DNA of 64,000 nucleotides from Aquimarina spinulae (GTDB lineage: Bacteria > Bacteroidota > Bacteroidia > Flavobacteriales > Flavobacteriaceae), in NCBI RefSeq assembly GCF_943373825.1, contig NZ_CALSBP010000001.1:992001-1056000 (forward strand), written 5' to 3'. The translations under genes and the position numbers were made by a program. The stretch's first letter is position 1, and the number at the start of each line of letters is the position of its first letter. The notes under the pieces are model-generated. The model made no database searches and was not told the DNA's origin. It saw only the letters and a program-made list of their open reading frames with translations. Shown in pieces: positions 44,198 to 54,683 of the stretch.

Positions 44198-46192
44198 TTG
44201 GCAATAAAAGAAAAAAACATATTAAACCGATTGTATTTCATAGCAGCGTGTATGTTCATCTTTGCAATAGCAGTATTGGTCAAGTTAGTGAATATACAGT
44301 TTGTAGAAGGGGATATGTATCGTAAGAAAGCTCAGGAACGAGTTTTTAAAACCTTTGATATCCCTGCGAACCGAGGTAACTTGTATGATAGTAAAGGAAA
44401 CCTCTTAGCAACATCTGTTCCTAAGTATGATATACGATTTGATGCATTGGCAGTTAATGATAAGGATTTTAGAGCACATATTAAACCACTTTGCATAGCG
44501 TTGTCCAAAGAATTTGGAAAACCAGTTTCATATTATGACAAAATTATAAGAACTGCAAGAGCGAATAGAAATAGATACTTGTTGTTACGAAGAAATTTAG
44601 GGTATTCTCAGTATATGAGAGTTAAAAAATTCCCTTTGTTCGAATATGGAGCTAATCGAGGAGGATTAATAGTAGAGCAACGTACAGTAAGAGAACATCC
44701 TATAGGAAAAATAGCTGAACGTACAGTAGGGTATGAAAGAAGGGATGAACATGGGTATTATACCAGAGTAGGCTTAGAAGGGGCTTATGGACCATTTTTA
44801 AGAGGGAAAGAAGGGAAACGAAAAAAGCAAAAAATAGCAAAAAACCAATGGAAACCTATAGGGGATGCTAACGAAGTAGAACCGCAAGATGGGTATGATG
44901 TTATTTCTACTATTGATGTAAATATACAGGATATCGCACATCACGCATTACTGGCTCAACTTGAAACATTTGAAGCAGAGCATGGCACTGTAGTGGTAAT
45001 GGAAACTAAAACCGGAGAGATAAAAGCGATTTCTAATCTGGGACGCACCAATGCAGGGAAATATTATGAGAAACTTAATTATGCAGTTGGAGAATCTCAT
45101 GAACCGGGATCTACATTTAAATTGATGACAATGGTTGCTGCTTTAGAAGACAGAGTTATTGATTCGAGTTATGTAGTAGATACAGAAAATGGTCGTGTAA
45201 AGTTTTATGATAGAATTGTAAAAGATTCTAAATGGGGAGGATATGGAAAAATATCTGCAGCAAAAGCATTTGAGTTATCATCGAATACTGCTTTTGCTAA
45301 GATGATTAATGAAAATTATAAAGATAATCCCAGAAAGTTTGTAGATCGATTAATTAATATGGGGCTTGGAGAAACGCTTGGATTGGCAATTAAAGGAGAA
45401 GGAAAACCTAAAATTCCTTATCCAGGGGATAAAGATTGGTACGGAACCACATTGCCGTGGATGGCACATGGTTATGGTGTTGCAATTACGCCATTACAAA
45501 CATTGGTTTTTTATAATGCAATCGCTAATGATGGCGAAATGGTAAAACCTAGATTTATTAAAGAAGTCAAAACATGGGATAAAACCAGGGAGAGGTTTGA
45601 TAAAGAAATTCTTAATCCAACAATATGTTCTAAAGAAACTGCAAAAATTGTTCAGGAGATGATGAAGAACGTGGTTAAGAGAGGAACAGCAGATAATATC
45701 CGTACTAATAATTTTGGTATTGCAGGCAAAACAGGCACATGTTGGGGAAATTATGGGAAAGACAAAGAACGTGAATATATATCATCCTTTGCCGGCTATT
45801 TTCCATCTGATAAACCTATTTACTCTTGCATTGTAGTGGTGCATAAACCAAATAAGAAAAAAGGATATTATGGTAGTGAAGTTGCTGCTCCGGTCTTTAA
45901 AACCATTGCTACAAAAATATATAATGATATACCAGTAATTGATGAGGTTTCTTATGCTGTTGTTGAAAGTAAATCAGTTGTAAATAGTTATGAGAAGTAT
46001 TATCAGAACGCTCAAAAATACAAGACTATAATGCCTAATGTAACAGGTATGCCAGCTATGGATGTGATCTCTCTTTTAGAAAATATGGGACTGAAAGTCG
46101 AATTAAAAGGATCAGGAAGAGTGAAAAAACAATCTATAGAACCAGGAACTAAAGTAAAGATAAACCAAACAGTGAGATTAGAATTATCGTGA
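44198..46192 (+). CDS. ftsI: Division transpeptidase FtsI (class B penicillin-binding protein)
   Basis: 664 residues, TTG start. One membrane helix (LYFIAACMFIFAIAVLVKLV), a dimerisation domain (FDIPANRGNLYDSKGNLLATS), and the transpeptidase with SxxK Ser305 in EPGSTFKLM, SSN in LSSNTAF and KTG in GKTGTC. The C-terminal ~65 residues (MPNVTGMPAMDVISLLENMGL) form one PASTA domain. It crosslinks septal peptidoglycan. Its stop overlaps the murE GTG by four bases. Confidence 0.95.
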   Translation: MAIKEKNILNRLYFIAACMFIFAIAVLVKLVNIQFVEGDMYRKKAQERVFKTFDIPANRGNLYDSKGNLLATSVPKYDIRFDALAVNDKDFRAHIKPLCIALSKEFGKPVSYYDKIIRTARANRNRYLLLRRNLGYSQYMRVKKFPLFEYGANRGGLIVEQRTVREHPIGKIAERTVGYERRDEHGYYTRVGLEGAYGPFLRGKEGKRKKQKIAKNQWKPIGDANEVEPQDGYDVISTIDVNIQDIAHHALLAQLETFEAEHGTVVVMETKTGEIKAISNLGRTNAGKYYEKLNYAVGESHEPGSTFKLMTMVAALEDRVIDSSYVVDTENGRVKFYDRIVKDSKWGGYGKISAAKAFELSSNTAFAKMINENYKDNPRKFVDRLINMGLGETLGLAIKGEGKPKIPYPGDKDWYGTTLPWMAHGYGVAITPLQTLVFYNAIANDGEMVKPRFIKEVKTWDKTRERFDKEILNPTICSKETAKIVQEMMKNVVKRGTADNIRTNNFGIAGKTGTCWGNYGKDKEREYISSFAGYFPSDKPIYSCIVVVHKPNKKKGYYGSEVAAPVFKTIATKIYNDIPVIDEVSYAVVESKSVVNSYEKYYQNAQKYKTIMPNVTGMPAMDVISLLENMGLKVELKGSGRVKKQSIEPGTKVKINQTVRLELS

Positions 46193-47652
46193 TAGAGTTA
46201 AAAGACATTCTATATAAGGTATCGATTAATGCCGTAGTTGGTAATACAACAATGAGCATTAATAAGATTGAATTCGACTCACGAAAAGTCGAGCAAGATG
46301 ATGTGTTTGTAGCTATTAGAGGCTCTGTTTCAGATGGTCATGATTTTATAGAAAAAGCCGTTGATCGAGGAGCTCTGGTTGTGATCTGCGAAAAGGTTCC
46401 GAATATTGCAGTTAGTGGTGTAACCTATGTAGAGGTCGAAGATACGCAATCTGCATTGGCAATTATGGCGTCTAATTATTATGATTCTCCTTCCGGAAAT
46501 CTAAAACTAGTTGGAGTGACAGGTACCAATGGTAAAACAACAATTGCATCTTTATTATATCAGCTTTTTAAGAAAGCGGGATTTAAAGTGGGCTTGTTGT
46601 CTACAGTAAAAGTTGTAGTAGATGCCAAAGTTTATGATGCGACACATACTACTCCGGATTCTTTAACTATTAACTACTACCTAAAAGAAATGAATAATGC
46701 AGGGGTAGAATATTGTTTTATGGAAGTTAGTTCTCATGGGATACATCAAAAACGTACAGAAGGATTAGATTTTGCCGGAGGAATCTTTACGAACCTGTCT
46801 CATGATCATTTAGATTATCACAACACATTCAAAGAATATCGTGATGTAAAGAAAACATTTTTTGATGAGTTGCCGGCAAAAGCTTTTGCATTGGTTAATA
46901 AAGATGATAAAAACGGAAGTTTTATGATTCAAAATACTAAGGCAAAACAACATACTTATGCTTTAAAATCCTATGCCGATTATAGAGGTCAAATTTTAGA
47001 AAGTAGCTTAGAAGGGTTATTGCTAAAGTTGAATGATCATGAAGTCTGGGCAAAATTAATAGGCAGTTTTAATGCATACAATCTACTGGCAATTTTTGGT
47101 ACAGCCGAATTATTAGGACTCGAAACCTTAGAAACCCTTCAGCTATTAAGCGACTTGCAAAGTGTAAGTGGTAGATTTCAATATATGATCTCTGATGAAA
47201 AAATTACAGCAATAGTTGATTATGCTCATACACCCGATGCATTAAAAAATGTGTTAGAGACTATTAATGATATTCGAACCAATAATGAAACATTGATTAC
47301 AGTTGTAGGATGTGGTGGAGATAGAGATAAAATGAAGCGACCTGTGATGGGAAACATTGCAGCAAGACTTAGTAATAAAACAATTTTTACGAGTGATAAT
47401 CCCAGGACAGAAAATCCAGATCAGATTATAGAAGATATCGAGAAAGGAGTAGAGCCGCAGGATTATAAAAAAACACTATCAATTACAGATAGAAAACAAG
47501 CTATTAAAACTGCATGCCAATTAGCAAATAAAGATGATATCATTCTTATTGCTGGTAAAGGGCATGAAACCTATCAGGAAATTAATGGAGAACGAACCGA
47601 TTTTAATGATTTTGAAATTGTCAAACAAGAACTAAAAAAACTAAATAAATAA
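46189..47652 (+). CDS. murE: UDP-MurNAc-tripeptide synthetase (meso-DAP adding)
   Basis: 487 residues, GTG start. The Mur ligase P-loop is GVTGTNGKTT, and TTPDS and SSHGI are present. The amino-acid specificity motif is DNPR (SDNPRTENP), which in MurE indicates meso-diaminopimelate rather than lysine. Second enzyme gene of the wall series in this cluster; murF is not present here. Confidence 0.95.
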   Translation: MIELKDILYKVSINAVVGNTTMSINKIEFDSRKVEQDDVFVAIRGSVSDGHDFIEKAVDRGALVVICEKVPNIAVSGVTYVEVEDTQSALAIMASNYYDSPSGNLKLVGVTGTNGKTTIASLLYQLFKKAGFKVGLLSTVKVVVDAKVYDATHTTPDSLTINYYLKEMNNAGVEYCFMEVSSHGIHQKRTEGLDFAGGIFTNLSHDHLDYHNTFKEYRDVKKTFFDELPAKAFALVNKDDKNGSFMIQNTKAKQHTYALKSYADYRGQILESSLEGLLLKLNDHEVWAKLIGSFNAYNLLAIFGTAELLGLETLETLQLLSDLQSVSGRFQYMISDEKITAIVDYAHTPDALKNVLETINDIRTNNETLITVVGCGGDRDKMKRPVMGNIAARLSNKTIFTSDNPRTENPDQIIEDIEKGVEPQDYKKTLSITDRKQAIKTACQLANKDDIILIAGKGHETYQEINGERTDFNDFEIVKQELKKLNK

Positions 47653-47692
47653 ATCCTTGACTCTCTTAAAAAAGAGGTAGAGGTAGTAACTT

Positions 47693-48925
47693 ATGCTATA
47701 CTATCTATTCGAATATTTGGAAAGCGAATACCAGTTCCCCGGGGCGACGTTGTTTCAGTTTATCACTTTTAGGGCAGCAATGGCAATAATTTTGTCGCTA
47801 TTAATCTCTACAATTTATGGTAAACGAATCATAAATTTTCTTAGAAAAAAACAGATGGGAGAAAGCATTCGTGAGCTTGGTCTGGATGGTCAAGCCGAAA
47901 AAGCTGGTACACCAACCATGGGAGGAATTATTATTATTCTGGCAACTCTGGTGCCTGTATTGCTGTTTGCTAAACTTGATAATATATACGTAATCTTATT
48001 GATCGTTACTACATTATGGATGGGAGTTATTGGTTTTACAGATGATTACTTAAAAATAAAAAGAAAAGATAAAGAAGGGCTGGCAGGAAAATTTAAGATA
48101 ATAGGACAGGTTGGACTTGGGCTTATTGTAGGATGTACAATGTACTTTCATAATGATATTACTATCAAAGAAGAAAAAGTAAAATCAGAAACAGAGCAAG
48201 TTGTAAATACCGGAGAAGAGGTGTCCGATTTTAATCCCGCTATAAAATCTACAAAAACTACGATACCTTTTTTTAAGAATAATGAGTTTGACTATTCAGA
48301 TTTGATTACCTGGATTAGTCCTGAAATGGAAAAATATGCTTGGTTAATTTTTATACCTATTGTCATTTTTATTGTTACGGCCGTATCAAATGGAGCGAAT
48401 CTAACCGATGGGATTGATGGTCTTGCAGCAGGCTCATCTGCAATTATGGTATTAACATTAGCTCTTTTTGCATGGGTGTCTGGTAATATTATTTTTTCAG
48501 ACTATCTCAATGTGATGTATATCCCAAATTCTGGAGAAATGACCATCTATATTACTGCATTTGCAGGGGCATTAGTAGGGTTTCTATGGTATAATACGTT
48601 TCCGGCTCAGGTCTTTATGGGAGATACAGGTAGTCTTACTATAGGAGGAATAATAGCAGTAATTGCAATCGCAATACGTAAAGAATTTTTGATCCCAATT
48701 TTATGTGGCATCTTTTTTATTGAAACCGTATCAGTAATGATGCAGGTGAGTTGGTTTAAATATACCAAAAAGAAACATGGAGAAGGAAGAAGAATATTTC
48801 TAATGTCTCCATTGCATCATCACTATCAAAAAAAAGGAATACATGAAAGTAAGATCGTTACTAGATTCTGGATTGTCGGCATTTTCATGGCGATTATAGC
48901 AGTGATTACATTAAAAGTTAGATAG
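47693..48925 (+). CDS. mraY: Phospho-MurNAc-pentapeptide transferase
   Basis: 410 residues, about ten membrane helices. It transfers the MurNAc-pentapeptide to undecaprenyl phosphate (lipid I). Signature stretches: [12 protein letters not shown], the metal-site Asp pair in [32 protein letters not shown] and the HHHY loop [11 protein letters not shown] longer insert at ~residues 160-215, facing between helices, is commonly seen in Bacteroidota. Confidence 0.95.
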   Translation: MLYYLFEYLESEYQFPGATLFQFITFRAAMAIILSLLISTIYGKRIINFLRKKQMGESIRELGLDGQAEKAGTPTMGGIIIILATLVPVLLFAKLDNIYVILLIVTTLWMGVIGFTDDYLKIKRKDKEGLAGKFKIIGQVGLGLIVGCTMYFHNDITIKEEKVKSETEQVVNTGEEVSDFNPAIKSTKTTIPFFKNNEFDYSDLITWISPEMEKYAWLIFIPIVIFIVTAVSNGANLTDGIDGLAAGSSAIMVLTLALFAWVSGNIIFSDYLNVMYIPNSGEMTIYITAFAGALVGFLWYNTFPAQVFMGDTGSLTIGGIIAVIAIAIRKEFLIPILCGIFFIETVSVMMQVSWFKYTKKKHGEGRRIFLMSPLHHHYQKKGIHESKIVTRFWIVGIFMAIIAVITLKVR

Positions 48926-48926
48926 T

Positions 48927-50261
48927 ATGAAAAGGCTGGTGGTGCTGGGAGCAGGAGAAAGTGGAGTAGGAACTGCTATTCTGGGTAAAAAAGAAGGGTT
49001 CGATGTTTTTGTTTCAGATAAAGGAATAATTACAGATCAATATAAAGAAGTTCTTAGAAATTTTGAAATCGAATGGGAAGAACAACAGCACACAGAAATT
49101 AAAATTCTGAATGCAGATGTTGTTATGAAAAGCCCTGGAATTCCTGATACAGTAGCATTAATAGTAAAGCTGCATAAAAAAGGAATTCCTGTAGTGTCTG
49201 AGATAGAATTCGCTGCAAAATATACAACCGCTCAGATTGTTGGTGTTACCGGGAGTAATGGAAAAACTACCACCACAATGCTTACACATTATGTGCTTCA
49301 GCATGGTGGATTAAAAGCCAATATGGCTGGTAATATAGGAGATAGTTTTGCAAAACAAGTAGCAGAAAATGATGCTCCTTTTTATGTGCTTGAGCTAAGT
49401 AGTTTTCAACTAGATGGGATAAAGGATTTTGCTCCGCATATTGCTGTTCTTACAAATATTACTCCAGATCATTTGGATCGATACGAATACAAGTTTGAGA
49501 ACTATATAGCGTCAAAATTCAGAATTGCAATGAATCAAAATGAAAATGATTATTTCATTTATGATGCAGACGATACTGTAATAACAGAATATTTAAAACA
49601 ACATCCCGTTCGCTCAAGATTACTGCCTTTTTCATTGACCAAAAAGGTAGAAAATGGAGCATATTTAGAAGAAGAAAATATAACAATAATAATAGATAAC
49701 AACAAAGTAATCATGCCAACAACAAATTTAGCATTAAAAGGAAATCACAATGTAAAAAACGCTATGGCCGCCGCTACAGTATCACAATTGTTAAAAATTA
49801 GAAAAGCGACCATTAGAGAGTGCCTGGAGAATTTTCATGGAGTAGAACATAGATTAGAAGATGTATTAAAGATTAATAATGTACAATACATTAATGATTC
49901 TAAAGCGACAAACGTAAATGCTACTTTTTATGCTTTGGATGCTATGAAATCGGCAACAGTTTGGATTGTTGGCGGAGTAGACAAAGGAAATGATTATACA
50001 GAATTGTATTCACTGGTTAATGAAAAAGTAAAAGCTATTATTTGTTTAGGAGTAGACAACTCCAAGATTATTAATGCATTTGGAAATTGTGTGGATAATA
50101 TTATAGAAACACAATCGATGAAAGAAGCTGTAAATATGGCGTATAAAATAGCGGAGAGAAATGAAAATGTACTGTTATCTCCAGCGTGTGCAAGTTTTGA
50201 TTTATTTAAAAACTACGAAGAAAGAGGGAGACAATTTAAAGAAGCAGTAAGAGAATTGTAA
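48927..50261 (+). CDS. murD: UDP-MurNAc-L-alanine:D-glutamate ligase
   Basis: 444 residues. N-terminal Rossmann-like VVLGAGESGVGTA, KSPGIP, the ATP-binding GVTGSNGKTTTTML, ELSSFQLD, NITPDHLDRY and HRLEDV, followed by NDSKATNVNAT. It starts one base after the mraY stop. Confidence 0.96.
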   Translation: MKRLVVLGAGESGVGTAILGKKEGFDVFVSDKGIITDQYKEVLRNFEIEWEEQQHTEIKILNADVVMKSPGIPDTVALIVKLHKKGIPVVSEIEFAAKYTTAQIVGVTGSNGKTTTTMLTHYVLQHGGLKANMAGNIGDSFAKQVAENDAPFYVLELSSFQLDGIKDFAPHIAVLTNITPDHLDRYEYKFENYIASKFRIAMNQNENDYFIYDADDTVITEYLKQHPVRSRLLPFSLTKKVENGAYLEEENITIIIDNNKVIMPTTNLALKGNHNVKNAMAAATVSQLLKIRKATIRECLENFHGVEHRLEDVLKINNVQYINDSKATNVNATFYALDAMKSATVWIVGGVDKGNDYTELYSLVNEKVKAIICLGVDNSKIINAFGNCVDNIIETQSMKEAVNMAYKIAERNENVLLSPACASFDLFKNYEERGRQFKEAVREL

Positions 50262-50289
50262 TAAAAAATACAAAAAATTAATAGTAAGA

Positions 50290-51495
50290 ATGACTAAAGT
50301 ACTAGCAAATATAAAAGGGGATAAGGCGATCTGGGCGGTAGCAGCTTTGTTGGCACTGTTTTCGTTCCTACCTGTATATAGTGCTAGTAGTAATTTGGCA
50401 TATTTGTATGGAGGTGATGGGGATACTTTTAGTTTTTTGGTTAAACATTTTGCACATCTTGTTTTAGGTTTTTTGATCATGTATGGTGTGCATAAGATAC
50501 CTCACCATTATTTCAAAGGACTTTCTATTATCATGATACCAATGGTGATTGTACTGTTGTTAATCACATTGGCGCAGAATACAACAGGCGGAGGAACAAA
50601 CGCAAGTAGGTGGATTCGTTTACCATTTGTTGGTGTAGGTTTTCAGCCTTCTACTCTGGCAGCAGTAGTTTTAATGGCTTATGTAGCTAGATATCTTTCA
50701 AAAATTAAAGATAAAGCAGTTACTTTTAAGGAAACATTATTGCCATTGTGGTTACCTGTGTTTTTGGTACTAATGTTGATTTTGCCTGCCAATTTTTCTA
50801 CTGCAGCAATCATATTTTCAATGGTAATTGTTTTGGTATTTCTAGGAGGATATCCGCTAAAATATATTTCGGTGATCTTAGGGTCCGGACTTTTGATACT
50901 TACTTTTTTCATTTTGTTTGCAAAGGCATTTCCGGGAGTTTTTCCAAATAGGGTAGATACTTGGGTAAGTAGAATAGAAAATTTTACAGACAATAAGGAT
51001 ACTCAGGAAGATTATCAGATAGAACGTGCAAAAATTGCAATTGCCAGAGGAGGAGTTATTGGTACAGGCCCTGGTAAAAGTGTACAGAGAAACTTTTTAC
51101 CACAGTCATCATCAGATTTTATTTATGCAATTATTATTGAAGAATGGGGGTTTGTTGGAGGAGTTTTTCTAATGTTATTATACATATTGTTATTATTGAG
51201 GTTGGTGATTGTTGCTCACAAAAGCGCAGATATTTTTGGTAAGTTATTAGTTATGGGGGTTGGTTTGCCTATTGTTTTTCAGGCGTTCATAAATATGGCA
51301 GTTGCTGTAGAGTTGTTTCCGGTAACGGGGCAAACGCTACCACTTATTAGTAGTGGGGGAACATCAATTTGGATGACCTGCCTGGCAATCGGTATTGTAT
51401 TAAGTGTAAGTAGTAAAAGAGAAACTAGTATAGAAGAAGAACGAATAAAAGAAAAAGAAGAGGACCCTTTAGAGGTTTTGAGTGAAGTTTTATGA
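50290..51495 (+). CDS. ftsW: Septal peptidoglycan polymerase FtsW (SEDS family)
   Basis: 401 residues, about ten membrane helices. SEDS motifs: [17 protein letters not shown], the catalytic-region loop [29 protein letters not shown] and [17 protein letters not shown]. It polymerises glycan strands with FtsI. The final four bases overlap murG (ATGA). Confidence 0.95.
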   Translation: MTKVLANIKGDKAIWAVAALLALFSFLPVYSASSNLAYLYGGDGDTFSFLVKHFAHLVLGFLIMYGVHKIPHHYFKGLSIIMIPMVIVLLLITLAQNTTGGGTNASRWIRLPFVGVGFQPSTLAAVVLMAYVARYLSKIKDKAVTFKETLLPLWLPVFLVLMLILPANFSTAAIIFSMVIVLVFLGGYPLKYISVILGSGLLILTFFILFAKAFPGVFPNRVDTWVSRIENFTDNKDTQEDYQIERAKIAIARGGVIGTGPGKSVQRNFLPQSSSDFIYAIIIEEWGFVGGVFLMLLYILLLLRLVIVAHKSADIFGKLLVMGVGLPIVFQAFINMAVAVELFPVTGQTLPLISSGGTSIWMTCLAIGIVLSVSSKRETSIEEERIKEKEEDPLEVLSEVL

Positions 51496-52604
51496 GCAAA
51501 AAGCTAAGAATCATATTATCTGGAGGAGGCACAGGAGGACATATCTATCCTGCAATAGCTATTGCTAATGAAATACGTGACAGATACCCAGATACTTCTA
51601 TTTTGTTTGTAGGAGCAAAGGATCGTATGGAGATGCAAAAAGTACCGCAAGCTGGATATGAAATTGAGGGATTGTGGATTAGTGGTATTCAAAGAAAGCT
51701 AACGTTGAGTAATTTGTTGTTTCCGATAAAACTATTAAGCAGTCTGTGGAAATCCAGAAAAATTATAAAAAAATATAATCCAGATGTAGTTATAGGAACC
51801 GGGGGATTTGCAAGTGGGCCATTATTAAAAATGGCAAACTCAAGAAAGATTCCAACCGTGCTTCAGGAACAAAATTCGTTTCCGGGGATTACCAATAAAT
51901 GGTTGTCGAAAGGAGCCAGTAAGATTTGTGTTGCTTATGATAATATGGAAAAGTTTTTTCCGAAGAATAAAATCATAAAAACAGGAAATCCTGTTCGTCA
52001 GGATTTGCTAAATACTAAAGAAAAGAGAGATCAGGCCATTACAAAATATACCCTTGATCCAGAAAAGAAAACAATTTTGATTATTGGAGGAAGTCTGGGA
52101 GCAAGAAGAATTAATCAATTGATCGAAAAAGAACTTGGTTTTTTTGCAGGAAAAGAGATTCAGTTACTTTGGCAATGTGGGAAACTGTATTATTCAGATT
52201 ATAAACAATATACAAGTCAAAAGGATGTGCAAGTACATGAGTTTTTAGAGACTATGGATTTGGCATATGCAGCTGCAGATGTTATTATATCAAGAGCTGG
52301 TGCAAGTTCGGTTTCAGAATTATGTATTGTTGCTAAACCAACATTATTTATCCCTTCGCCAAATGTAGCCGAAGATCATCAAACCAAAAATGCGAAAGCA
52401 ATTGTTGATAAAAATGGAGCTGTAATGTTAAAGGAAAGCGAACTCGATAATAAGTTTGAGTATACGATTTCAGAATTACTAGATTCAGAAAATGTACAAG
52501 CCAAACTTTCTGAAGGAATAAAAGAATTGGCCTTGCCTAATGCTACTTCGGATATAGTAGATGAGATTGAAAAATTAATGCAAAATAAAGCAGTAAGAAA
52601 TTAG
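51492..52604 (+). CDS. murG: UDP-GlcNAc:lipid I N-acetylglucosaminyltransferase
   Basis: 370 residues, GT-B fold peripheral membrane enzyme making lipid II. The N-terminal loop [15 protein letters not shown], the G-rich [12 protein letters not shown], and [35 protein letters not shown] (UDP-GlcNAc site) are clear. Confidence 0.96.
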   Translation: MSKKLRIILSGGGTGGHIYPAIAIANEIRDRYPDTSILFVGAKDRMEMQKVPQAGYEIEGLWISGIQRKLTLSNLLFPIKLLSSLWKSRKIIKKYNPDVVIGTGGFASGPLLKMANSRKIPTVLQEQNSFPGITNKWLSKGASKICVAYDNMEKFFPKNKIIKTGNPVRQDLLNTKEKRDQAITKYTLDPEKKTILIIGGSLGARRINQLIEKELGFFAGKEIQLLWQCGKLYYSDYKQYTSQKDVQVHEFLETMDLAYAAADVIISRAGASSVSELCIVAKPTLFIPSPNVAEDHQTKNAKAIVDKNGAVMLKESELDNKFEYTISELLDSENVQAKLSEGIKELALPNATSDIVDEIEKLMQNKAVRN

Positions 52605-52613
52605 AAGCATATA

Positions 52614-53960
52614 ATGAATAAAGGTTTAGAGAACATACAAAATATATATTTTATCGGTATCGGTGGTATCGGTATGAGTGCTCTTGCCCGATATTTTAAA
52701 TTTCTAGGTAAAAATGTAGCAGGATATGATAAAACTCCTAGTCAGATTACTTCTGATCTAATAGCATTAGAAATTCCGATTCATTTTGAAGATAGTGTTG
52801 ATCATATTCCTAAGTCATTTTTGAATACTGAGAATACGTTAATTGTGTATACTCCCGCTATCCCAAAAGATCATAAAGAATATGTGTATGTACAGAGCAA
52901 TGGATTTTTGATCAAGAAGAGGGCAGAAGTTTTAGGAATTATTACAAAAGATACGTATACGCTTGCAGTGGCGGGAACACACGGAAAGACGACAACAACA
53001 GCTATTCTCGCGCATTTACTTAAAGAAAGCGGAGCAAAAGTGACTGCTTTTTTGGGAGGGATAAGTGAAAATTATAATTCTAATCTTGTATTAGAAGGAA
53101 ATGAAGTAGTAGTAGTAGAGGCAGACGAATTTGATAGATCGTTTTTACAATTATATCCGGATATAGCAGGAATTACTTCGATGGATGCAGATCACCTGGA
53201 TATTTATGAAAAGGCCAATGCATTAGAAGAGTCGTTTGTTGAATTTTCTTCTAGAGCAAAGGATCATCTTTTAGTACGTAATGGATTGCCTCTTTCGGGT
53301 ATCACTTTTGGAATCGAAGATGACTCAGATTACTGTGCTCAAAATATAAAAATAGATAATGGAACCTATGTTTTTGATTTAAAAACACCACATAAGTATA
53401 TTAAAGATTTGCATTTAAACCTGCCAGGTAGACACAACTTGTTAAATGCTATTACAGCCTTTGCTATAGCGATGCTTTACGGCTCCCCGACCGGACCTTT
53501 GGCAAAGGCTTTATTTTCTTTTAAAGGTGTGCAAAGAAGATTTAGCTACCAGATTAAAACGAATGATCTGGTGTATGTAGATGATTATGCACATCATCCT
53601 ACAGAAATTAATGCGCTGCATCAGGCGGTGAGAGAGATGCATCCTGGTAAAAAGATACTCGCTATTTTTCAGCCGCATTTATATAGTAGAACCAGAGATT
53701 TTGCAGCAGATTTTGCGCAGAGTCTTAGTCAGTTTGATCAATTACTGCTTTTGGATATCTATCCGGCAAGAGAATTGCCTATCGAAGGCGTAACCTCGGA
53801 TTGGTTATTAAGTATGATAGATGCAAAAGATAAAAAACTAATACAAAAAAATAATTTGATTGAAGCAATAGTAGGTAGTAATGCCGAGGTAGTGTTAACT
53901 ATTGGGGCAGGAGATATTGGAGAAGAAGTATATCGTATAAAGGAAGCTTTGTTAGTATGA
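52614..53960 (+). CDS. murC: UDP-MurNAc:L-alanine ligase
   Basis: 448 residues. FIGIGGIGMSALARY at the N terminus, P-loop VAGTHGKTTTTAIL, EADEFDRSFL, MDADHLDIY and the YAHHPTEI motif, all standard for MurC. The four-base ATGA overlap with ftsQ indicates coupling. No ddl gene follows, unlike E. coli. Confidence 0.96.
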   Translation: MNKGLENIQNIYFIGIGGIGMSALARYFKFLGKNVAGYDKTPSQITSDLIALEIPIHFEDSVDHIPKSFLNTENTLIVYTPAIPKDHKEYVYVQSNGFLIKKRAEVLGIITKDTYTLAVAGTHGKTTTTAILAHLLKESGAKVTAFLGGISENYNSNLVLEGNEVVVVEADEFDRSFLQLYPDIAGITSMDADHLDIYEKANALEESFVEFSSRAKDHLLVRNGLPLSGITFGIEDDSDYCAQNIKIDNGTYVFDLKTPHKYIKDLHLNLPGRHNLLNAITAFAIAMLYGSPTGPLAKALFSFKGVQRRFSYQIKTNDLVYVDDYAHHPTEINALHQAVREMHPGKKILAIFQPHLYSRTRDFAADFAQSLSQFDQLLLLDIYPARELPIEGVTSDWLLSMIDAKDKKLIQKNNLIEAIVGSNAEVVLTIGAGDIGEEVYRIKEALLV

Positions 53961-54676
53961 AAAGAAGGATTTTGACATATTTGAAATTTAGCGGCCTGCT
54001 CATTTTAATGGTAGTTCTTTTTGCTTTTGCCAGTAAACGTAATGAGCAACGAAGGATTAATGAAGTGCTCATAGAATTTGTTGAAGAGCAAGATCCTTAT
54101 GTAGATGAAGTGACGGTTAATAAATTGTTAATACAAAATCAGGACAAAGTTACGAACGTGGGTAAAGAAATTTTAGTTTTGAATACTGTAGAACAAAAGC
54201 TCGATGCACATAAAATGATTGAACATTCTGATGTGTATCTTACTGTAAATGGAGAACTTAGGGCAAGAATCAAGCAACGCACCCCAATTGCTAGGGTTAA
54301 TGCGGTTACTCCTTTTTATGTTGATGTTACAGGAAATACGATGCCTTTATCTGATAGTTATTCGGCTCATGTGCCAATAGTACATAATGTATCAGAGCGA
54401 GAAGTTATTCAGGTTTTCCCTTTATTAAAAAAAATTCAAGAAGATGAATTTTTAAAAAAACATGTTGTAGGGGTTTACCTTAATGTCGAAGGAAATTATG
54501 AACTAGAGTTGCGAGTGTACTCGTTTAAATTAGTTTTTGGAAAAATAGAAAATTTAGATAATAAAATCAGAAACTTTAAAGCATTTTATCAAAAAGCACT
54601 AAGAGATAAAAGTCTTGAAAAATATAAAAAAGTCAGTTTGCAATTTAGTAATCAAGTGGTGTGTACAATAAAATAA
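53957..54676 (+). CDS. ftsQ: FtsQ-like divisome protein
   Basis: 239 residues. A short cytoplasmic tail is followed by one membrane helix (FSGLLILMVVLFAFAS) and a periplasmic part with POTRA/FtsQ-like features (VEQKLDAHKMIEHSDVYLTVNGELRARIKQRTPIARVN). Sequence is divergent from proteobacterial FtsQ; the call rests on topology and position between murC and ftsA. Confidence 0.88.
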   Translation: MKRRILTYLKFSGLLILMVVLFAFASKRNEQRRINEVLIEFVEEQDPYVDEVTVNKLLIQNQDKVTNVGKEILVLNTVEQKLDAHKMIEHSDVYLTVNGELRARIKQRTPIARVNAVTPFYVDVTGNTMPLSDSYSAHVPIVHNVSEREVIQVFPLLKKIQEDEFLKKHVVGVYLNVEGNYELELRVYSFKLVFGKIENLDNKIRNFKAFYQKALRDKSLEKYKKVSLQFSNQVVCTIK

Positions 54677-54683
54677 TACCAAT

